This document shows positions 57,643 through 64,000 of a stretch of 64,000 bases of DNA, in pieces. Position 1 is the first letter of the stretch; every line of letters begins with the position of its first letter. Both the position numbers and the translations under genes were made by a program. The DNA comes from Antedon mediterranea (taxonomy: Eukaryota; Echinodermata; Crinoidea; Comatulida; Antedonidae), in contig NC_092679.1 in the NCBI RefSeq assembly GCF_964355755.1, positions 3,844,001 to 3,908,000 on the forward strand, in the 5' to 3' direction. The notes below the pieces were generated by a model. That model was not told where the DNA came from and searched no databases. It worked only from the letters and a program-made list of their open reading frames with translations.

Positions 57643-58659
57643 AATATAAATCATCATATGGCCTCCACTTTAAATACACAGTTTCGTTAATGAATAATTT
57701 GTCGGGGACCAGATGAGATAGTTTTTAACCCATTTATCAAACGTAGGCCTATCTTCGTATTAAGTAAACTTTGACACAAAATCATTATTATATGGCCAAT
57801 TTACACAGACGGAACGAGCGGTAACGGTAATAATAATATAGAATCTATGTTATTCCTTATGACCATTTACATACAACACGGAGCGGACCGACGGTTTCCG
57901 TTCAGGATAGATGCAGATTCTTCGTAGGAAAAGCTACATATTTCTGCTTACCGCTAAGCCTGTTTTCCTGTCGACGTAACGTTACATCGATAACCAACCA
58001 TTCGTCTGTGTTTTACTATTCCACTTTTTTTCTTTAGTAAACAGCTTCAGGTATTAAAGTGTTTGTAGGTCAAATCAAGTATAGCTCAGACAAATTTTTT
58101 AGAAAATATTTTATAATATTTTCCCTATTATTATCTGCGGTAAACTATTAAAAAACTATTCGTTTTCTATACTGTGCGATTAAAACATCCGATTTCCGTC
58201 AATGGTTTTGGGGTTTCTTTTTTGGTAGATCTCGAAATTAAAAAAAGTCTAAAAACAAAATCTTCGACCAAATACCGAACCCGACAACGTCAGGGTATTA
58301 AAAATAGAATAATCTAAACGTCCAACTCAGTGATTGAAACTAATGAAAAGAAACTGAAGTGATCAGTAGGCCTACTAGGCGGTACCAATAATGTAGTCAA
58401 ACATGTAATGTTGTATTTTTTTCAGTTGGTGGTAACTATAATACTGTAATATAAATAACTTATTTTAATTCTGTTTAACTTGATATCGATTGGTGGTGCG
58501 TATGTAAAAAAGGACAAACTGCTAATAAATAAAAAAGTAGTAAAAAAAACAATAACATAAAAAACTATACTACATTGTTTATTCGTATTACAAATACAAT
58601 TAAAATGTAATTCTTTTATGAATGAATGATTCCCCAGAGTGCGTGGCCTATCCTCCTGA

Positions 58660-58877
58660 AAATTGACCAATCAGTGAAAAGAACGTTGAAGAATGCACCG
58701 CCCCGTTTTTTAACGATGCGCTGCTGCTCACTCAAGCGAGTCGTTAACAAATTATTAAAAAAGGCTCGGTCGGCACACTGAGGTCAGACAGAGATATACA
58801 ATACATTCTAAGAGATCAAACATCGGATATTCTTGATTTATTAAAACTATTTGACACAAATTTCAATAAAACAGATA
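58660..58877 (+). promoter_or_regulatory. Likely promoter and 5' UTR of the SLC5 gene
   Basis: A CCAAT box (GACCAATCAG, ~58664) and an A/T-rich TTATTAAAAAAGG near 58750 lie 100-200 bp upstream of the ATG. Start site inferred only. Confidence 0.35.
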
Positions 58878-61800
58878 ATGGATAACGATACAACTGATGC
58901 GGGAGATGAAATTGTCAACTATTTAGGTGTTCTTGACTATGTTATCTTAGCGTTTGTAGTTTTGATTGCCGCTGTGACAGGAATATATCATGGATTTGCA
59001 AAGGGTGGTCAAACTACAACAGAAGAGTAAGTATTTTTAAATTATTTATATCATAATGTATTCATATATTATGCTATTGTATGCCTAGGTCCTATACATA
59101 TTACATAAATGTTTAAAATGCTAGGCTAGAAGCCGCTAACTAGCCGACATTCGTTCCGGCCGGTGCTGTTGCTGTGTGGTAGACTAGAGCCCACCCCACC
59201 CACGTCTATAATTTTATCATGATGATGAAAATGATTATGAATATATTGTTTTGTTTGGAAAATAATGTCTACTATTCATCCTCTGGGCTATACAATTTAA
59301 TTGCAATAGAACACAGCTTTATTTACAATATAGGCCTAGGCTTGGATGGCCAGCCATCATGGGTGGAGTGATGGCACTGGATAGGCTAGACCTAGCTAGA
59401 GCCTAGGATATATATTATTATTAAGCCTAGCCTAGGCCTATACAAAATATAATAAATACAGTCACACTCTCCAATAAAATAAGATGTATTGTAATTGTTG
59501 TTAGCTAGGTATGCGTTTTTTATTTAAAAATGTATACTACATTTATAGCAGATATGATTGGGAATAGTTCACATAAACACACTTTGTTTGATTCTGTCTT
59601 GAATGTTTATATTTTAGAAGAGCGTCATAATCTGGAATAAACCTGTTTTTAATCAGACATTCCGGGTCACGTCGTGCGCTCTTTCAACCCATTGAGATGT
59701 TGTCAAATGTCCTTGACAACAACAACAGTTTGTAAAAAAGAATTCTGGAAAAATGCCAATTCTTTATTGTATCAAAACTATTCGCCCAGAATTGGAATTT
59801 CTGACAGTATTGTTAACACCATGTCAACTTGAAATTCTACTGTTAGTTTACACACAATATATACACAACACAACGTTGTTTCTCATGAGTTGAAATGAAA
59901 GCAATTTACGGTCACACCCACTGCCATACCTCCAGTTTTGTCCAATCACAGAGTCGTATTTACGTTATTTATTACGTAACATCTCGTTATTATGACAACG
60001 AACGTTTATTCTCGCATTAACAAAACATTGTACGACTATCACATGTCAGTGACGATTTAAATGGGTTGGATTAATGAAAAGCCAGTGTATGATCCCTTTA
60101 GGCTTTATTTATTCCTTTTTAAAATATTGTCTGTCTTTATATTTTGATTTTAAAGTTGTTTGTAGGCCTAAGTTTTTTAATGTCTTTTTCACATAAACAC
60201 ACTTTGTTTGACTCTGTCTTGAATGTTTATATTTTAGAGTGAATCTGGAATAAACTTGTTTTTTAATGTTATTGCTCTAAAAACCAGGATCATCATATGT
60301 AAAAGAGGTGCAATATCTATACCTTTTTCAATAAAATAAAAAATTCGTCCCCACGGGACGCCGACAAATTGGCTTTTGATGACAGTATGATGTACTTTGT
60401 GTATACTACTGTACTGTAGTTCCAGTGAATTAGGCTATATTTTGGAATTTTTATACTACTACAACCCAACCATTGAATGATCATCTCTGTCATTTTTGCT
60501 AAATAAAATAATATCGGTGCTGACGAATGTGATGAAGTAGACAAACGGTAAACAATGATACTTGTTTCGCAACAAATTATGGTTATTTCAATAATGTTGA
60601 AATAAGACATATTTCTCCATGGTTATCCTAAGTAATATTATACGTTTTTTCCTTCTGTTGCTCTGTTCTGTTGTATTGTACTGTACATAGTTGGTAGACA
60701 AAGCCTGACATTAAACGTTAAACCTACCCCACCAAAAACAACCGACAATTTGTTAGTCCTGAAGAATTCCAATAATTGTATTGTGTGACTTCTTCCTCTA
60801 ATTATACTACTACTCTTATACACAGCCAGGCTATACTCTCCTCTTTGGGTAGATATAGTCTAGTCCGGTTACTATATCATCGAGTAATGAATAATGTCAC
60901 AGTCGAACCCCTCCTTTGGGACACCCAATAGGGGGACAAGTGCCTACTGGGAAACAAAATGAAGGAAAAACAAGCTTTTTATATTACGGGGATATTTGTG
61001 AGGTCCCAGGCATGTAGGTATGTATATTAATATTTTCACACACATATTTGATGAATGACGAATTTCTTTCTGTTTTTTTCTAAAGGTTTCTGGTCGCAGA
61101 TCGTAGTATGTTTAGCTTGCCGATTGCTATGACGCTGCTAGCCTCGTTTATATCACCTATCACGATTTTAGGAAAACCTGCAGAAATATATACATACGGC
61201 GGGCAATATTTCGTCTTTATTATTTGTCATCTTCTATTATTTCCAGCAATCGCTTTTATATTTATTCCAGTCTTTCACGGACTGAGGATAACAAGCGCAT
61301 ACGAGGTAAATAATTAATTACATTATATTTAGTTTTCATTATTATTTACATACTGTATTAATATGTCAGACAAGAAATTGACCTTTGTAACTCATTACTG
61401 TATCTGTAATTTAATGTTGTAGTTAGTAGGCTTAATATTATATTTCAATTGCGCAGTTCCAATAATTAAAGCTCTGTCTGATGTGCCCAAATTTGGACAT
61501 GATGATATCACATCTTTATGTCAAACTAGTTTAGACAGAGGTTTAGAAACAGTGTTCCTCGTAACATTGTTAAAGCGTGGTTGTCTGGGAATGTAACAGT
61601 ACTGCAGCACTAACGCAACGCAACAACGTACGTATAGGCGCAACACAACTGAGTTGACCAATCAACGCGATGGAACAACCGATGAACGGTATTCCAACAA
61701 CATTTGGTTTCCAGTTAAACGTTACAGTTTGTGATAGTGCAATGACCCAATCGGCGTCCCATAGTATAAACTATAACACAATATATTGTGTACAATGTCG

Positions 61801-63657
61801 ATTATTTCTTTTATCGTAACTATTGTTACGCACGTTGCATGATTCTAAACATTTTAATGTGTAAATACAGCCTACGCCCTTATTTAGACATTGTTTTAGT
61901 TTATGTCGGTATACCATGTAATAATATCGCTTCCTGTATCTTTTATGTTAAAATAGAGGAGTAACCAGTTACTCCCTCTTTAGGATTTTCTTTACTCCTT
62001 CTATTCACGTCACCTACTCAGTCTGCAATTGTTCTGGGATAAAAAAAAAAAAATTTTTCTTTTGTAGGAAAAAAATAAAAAATACTAATAAAAAATAAAT
62101 AAATCAAATTCCCACCATACAGGTTCATAGGCCTACTACTGTACTACTCATTAATGGAACGTACATTTACCAACTCAAATTTCTAAACCTATATAAAATG
62201 CGTATGTTCATTCCGTTACGAAAACTAAATAACTAATTAATAGCTACTTTTGATTTATATTTCAGTACCTTAAACTACGATTTGGTCTACCGCTTCAAAT
62301 ATGTGGGGCAGGTATATTTATGTTGCAGACCTCATTTTATATGGCTATAGTCTTATACTCTCCCGCACTGGCCATAGAATTCGGTGAGTATACAAATGAC
62401 AAGATTAGTACACAATTGATGAGTATGATGTTAAATTATCACTTCCACCTAGGAGGTTATATATCTGATATATAAATATATATATATATATTTGTTGTCT
62501 GAGATATTTATGTACTGTACGTGTGTGTGTGGTTTGTTTGTTAGCAGAACAACGTAAAAACTAAAAGACGGTTCTTAACCAAATTTAAACGACAGATAGA
62601 TATGTGGTCACGGATCAGGATCCCAATTCTGGACTTTTTACTTAAGCTCTCGCTACACTATCAAACTAGTTTTATCAGAAAAGTGTGATGTGCCCAAATA
62701 TGATAGTGATATGCCCAAATATGGTAGTGATATGTCATCATCATGTCCATATATGGTCACAACACATTTTGTTGTCACATACAGTTTGATAGTGTAGACT
62801 GCAGAGCTGTAGGCCTACATCAAAACAACAAGACCCATAATGTAGTACGTTTTCGTAGTCGGTGAAGATCAAAGGTAGGCCTAAATCCACTGCCTGGTCC
62901 ACTCCTACTACCTTCTGGTGTTAATAAGAATGCTTATAGTATGTTATATCATAGAGATAATATCTCTATGGTTATATAGGCTTTCAAATACATTTGCCTT
63001 AATCCAGCGGAAACCCACAGGCCGGCTGTATGTTGGATGCCTTCTTTTACCGGAGTTGATTACTGAATTTATACGGGGCGCCGTTCGGGACAACGACTGG
63101 TTGCATAAATTAATAGTATAGTTATATTATATCTAGACCAAAATTCTAAGTTTTCACTAAAAGTTCACAGTACTATAAAATGACCCTGACCTTGTAATTG
63201 AATGAGAACTGAACAACCGCAGAGTGAATGTTTTGTGAAAATGACGTGAGAGAGGATGTCGAGATTGGAATATAGTTGTACAGTATATGCCTAATAATGG
63301 AGTAGTGGTATAATAAAAACCCACCACACAAGAAGCTTTTAAAGTAAAGTACTTCTATGGTTAGAAATATTACCATCTTGAAAATATAACATTATTTGCG
63401 ATGTGGGATAAACAATACGATATCGTTGCATTTGAAATTAGAAACAAGTGTTCGAAATAAAAATGAATAGGCCTACAGATTTTTATACCGATATGATTTT
63501 GATCGCAGGCAAAGTCATAAGATGAAACGTGAATGTGATAATGTGACGAGGCAAAAGTTAATCGATTTTCAATGTGTTTTTTTTTTTAGTAACAAGTTTC
63601 GGTTTATGGAAAACGGTGATGATTGGTGGGATCGTATGTACTTTTTATACGTCATTG
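58878..63657 (+). CDS. SLC5-family sodium-coupled transporter (monocarboxylate/iodide/multivitamin branch), N-terminal 185 residues
   Basis: Coding exons 58878-59026, 61086-61305, 62266-62383 and 63590-63657; the gene continues off the right edge. The product begins MDNDTTDAGDEIVNYLGVLD, then TM1 (YVILAFVVLIAAVTGIYHG), the family motif EFLVADRSM, TM2 with LLASFISPITILGKPAEIY, TM3 (FVFIICHLLLFPAIAFIFIP), the ITSAYEYLKLRFG loop, TM4 and GIVCTFYTSL. These match sodium:solute symporters, closest in pattern to SLC5A8/SLC5A12/SLC5A5/SLC5A6 (ASF.S..T.LG.P.E.Y, ITS.YEYL.LRF). They couple Na+ entry to uptake of monocarboxylates, iodide or vitamins across the plasma membrane; the substrate cannot be told from this part. 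The last donor could be TTG|GTAGGT (used here) or four bases later. Confidence 0.85.
59325..59450. repeat. TAGGCCTAGC low-complexity tract
   Basis: ATAGGCCTAGGCTTGG ... AAGCCTAGCCTAGGCC in intron 1 of the SLC5 gene. Confidence 0.5.
59566..60258. repeat. Two copies of a ~70-bp block, 620 bp apart
   Basis: CACATAAACACACTTTGTTTG, then CTGTCTTGAATGTTTATATT and TCTGGAATAAAC occur at 59568-59642 and 60188-60256. In SLC5 intron 1. Confidence 0.7.
61470..61542. mobile_element. AGCTCTGTCTACAC foldback MITE, copy 16 (73 bp)
   Basis: Internal-deletion copy: AGCTCTGTCTGATGTGCCC ... TCAAACTAGTTTAGACAGAGG, with TAA at left. In SLC5 intron 2. Confidence 0.7.
61590..61700. repeat. ACGTAACGCAAGG-family element (copy 7, degraded)
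   Basis: GCACTAACGCAACGCAACAACG, GAGTTGACCAATCAACGCGAT. Right half decayed. Confidence 0.5.
62645..62808. mobile_element. AGCTCTGTCTACAC foldback MITE, copy 17
   Basis: 164 bp, TTA at left and GTA at right. Two CCAAATATGRTAGTGATATG units; ends GATAGTGTAGACTGCAGAGCT. In SLC5 intron 3. Confidence 0.85.
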
Positions 63658-63749
63658 GTAGGTATTTTACAATGTGTTGGAGTGATTTAAAAATGTTGAA
63701 TTATTCATTCTTAACTCCATGACTATTATTCCATAAAACTTGGTACTGT

Positions 63750-63895
63750 ACCGTTCCAACTTGATACAACGCAACCACGTAGGCGCAACCTGAGTTGACC
63801 AATCACAAGCGACAATTGACGGTCCATCGCGTCATTATTGGTCAAATTATTCGCAGTGCACTTACGTAATTGCGTGCAAACGGTCCCAGTGAGAT
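63750..63895. repeat. ACGTAACGCAAGG-family element (copy 8)
   Basis: CAACGCAACCACGTAGGCGC, GTTGACCAATCACAAGCGAC, ATTGGTCAAATTATTCGC and CACTTACGTAATTGCGTGC form the usual inverted arrangement. After the last SLC5 exon in the window. Confidence 0.6.
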
Positions 63896-64000
63896 GTCGA
63901 CTTTTCGAACCCGGCCAACTGTTTTTTAACGGGGTATTTTTATACTTCCTCGGTACCGGTGGTGGGCGTTATCAAACAGCAGACTAGTGGAAGATTTAAT

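Larger units (their letters stand above)
53600..58660. other. Intergenic region between hnRNP L and the SLC5 gene
   Basis: No convincing gene. It holds MITE copies 14 and 15, the ACGTAACGCAAGG cluster at 56068-56433 and the hairpin at 57542-57642. The plus frame 55206-55409 (GVPPRMYDATPNIIQRTVI...) begins near an AG, but both strands are open and there is no second exon, so it is left unassigned. Confidence 0.5.

Noticed and set aside
1-64000. CRISPR arrays, operons, prophage or plasmid features
   Set aside because: The tandem arrays have no spacers between units, and the intron-exon structure is clearly that of an animal nuclear genome.

Overview
The window is nuclear DNA from an animal. 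Genes are split by AT-rich introns with GT-AG junctions, exon phases join cleanly, and the space between exons is full of short inverted-repeat transposons and LINE/SINE debris. The gene set (a Tie-type receptor, cyclin K, TTC13, hnRNP L, an SLC5 transporter) and the AT-rich sequence with TAGGCCTAGC-type simple repeats suggest an invertebrate deuterostome, most likely an echinoderm. That placement is inference; the species cannot be named from the sequence alone.

Layout. (1) 858-8490, minus: nine exons encoding the N-terminal 630 residues of a Tie-like receptor (signal peptide, two Ig-like modules, four EGF-like modules, two FN3 modules). The membrane and kinase parts would lie off the left edge. 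(2) 9935-13690, plus: a complete cyclin K gene (593 aa), head to head with the receptor across a ~0.5-1.4 kb shared upstream region that carries CCAAT boxes and an ETS-type site. (3) 16149-37460, minus: a complete TTC13 gene (18 coding exons, 923 aa) with large repeat-filled introns and a probable GC-AG first intron; it converges with cyclin K. (4) 40114-53274, plus: a complete hnRNP L gene (16 coding exons, 551 aa, four RRMs), divergent from TTC13. Two of its introns look minor-spliceosome (U12, AT-AC class). (5) 58878-63657, plus: the first four coding exons (185 aa) of an SLC5-family sodium-coupled transporter, running off the right edge.

The five genes are not a pathway. Cyclin K and hnRNP L are nuclear mRNA transcription and processing factors; the receptor and the transporter are plasma-membrane proteins; TTC13 is a poorly characterised TPR protein with a signal-peptide-like N-terminus.

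The most unusual aspect is the mobile-element layer. A single foldback MITE family occurs 17 times in 64 kb, many copies flanked by a 3-bp TTA or TAA duplication as in PIF/Harbinger elements, with an internal ~20-bp unit that varies in number. Alongside it are a TTAA-flanked piggyBac-like element, a pogo/Tigger-like element, several other inverted-repeat families, tRNA-type SINEs and LINE 3' ends. I saw no transposase gene in the window. Exon coordinates were worked out by hand from splice signals and reading frame; totals divide by three in every complete gene.
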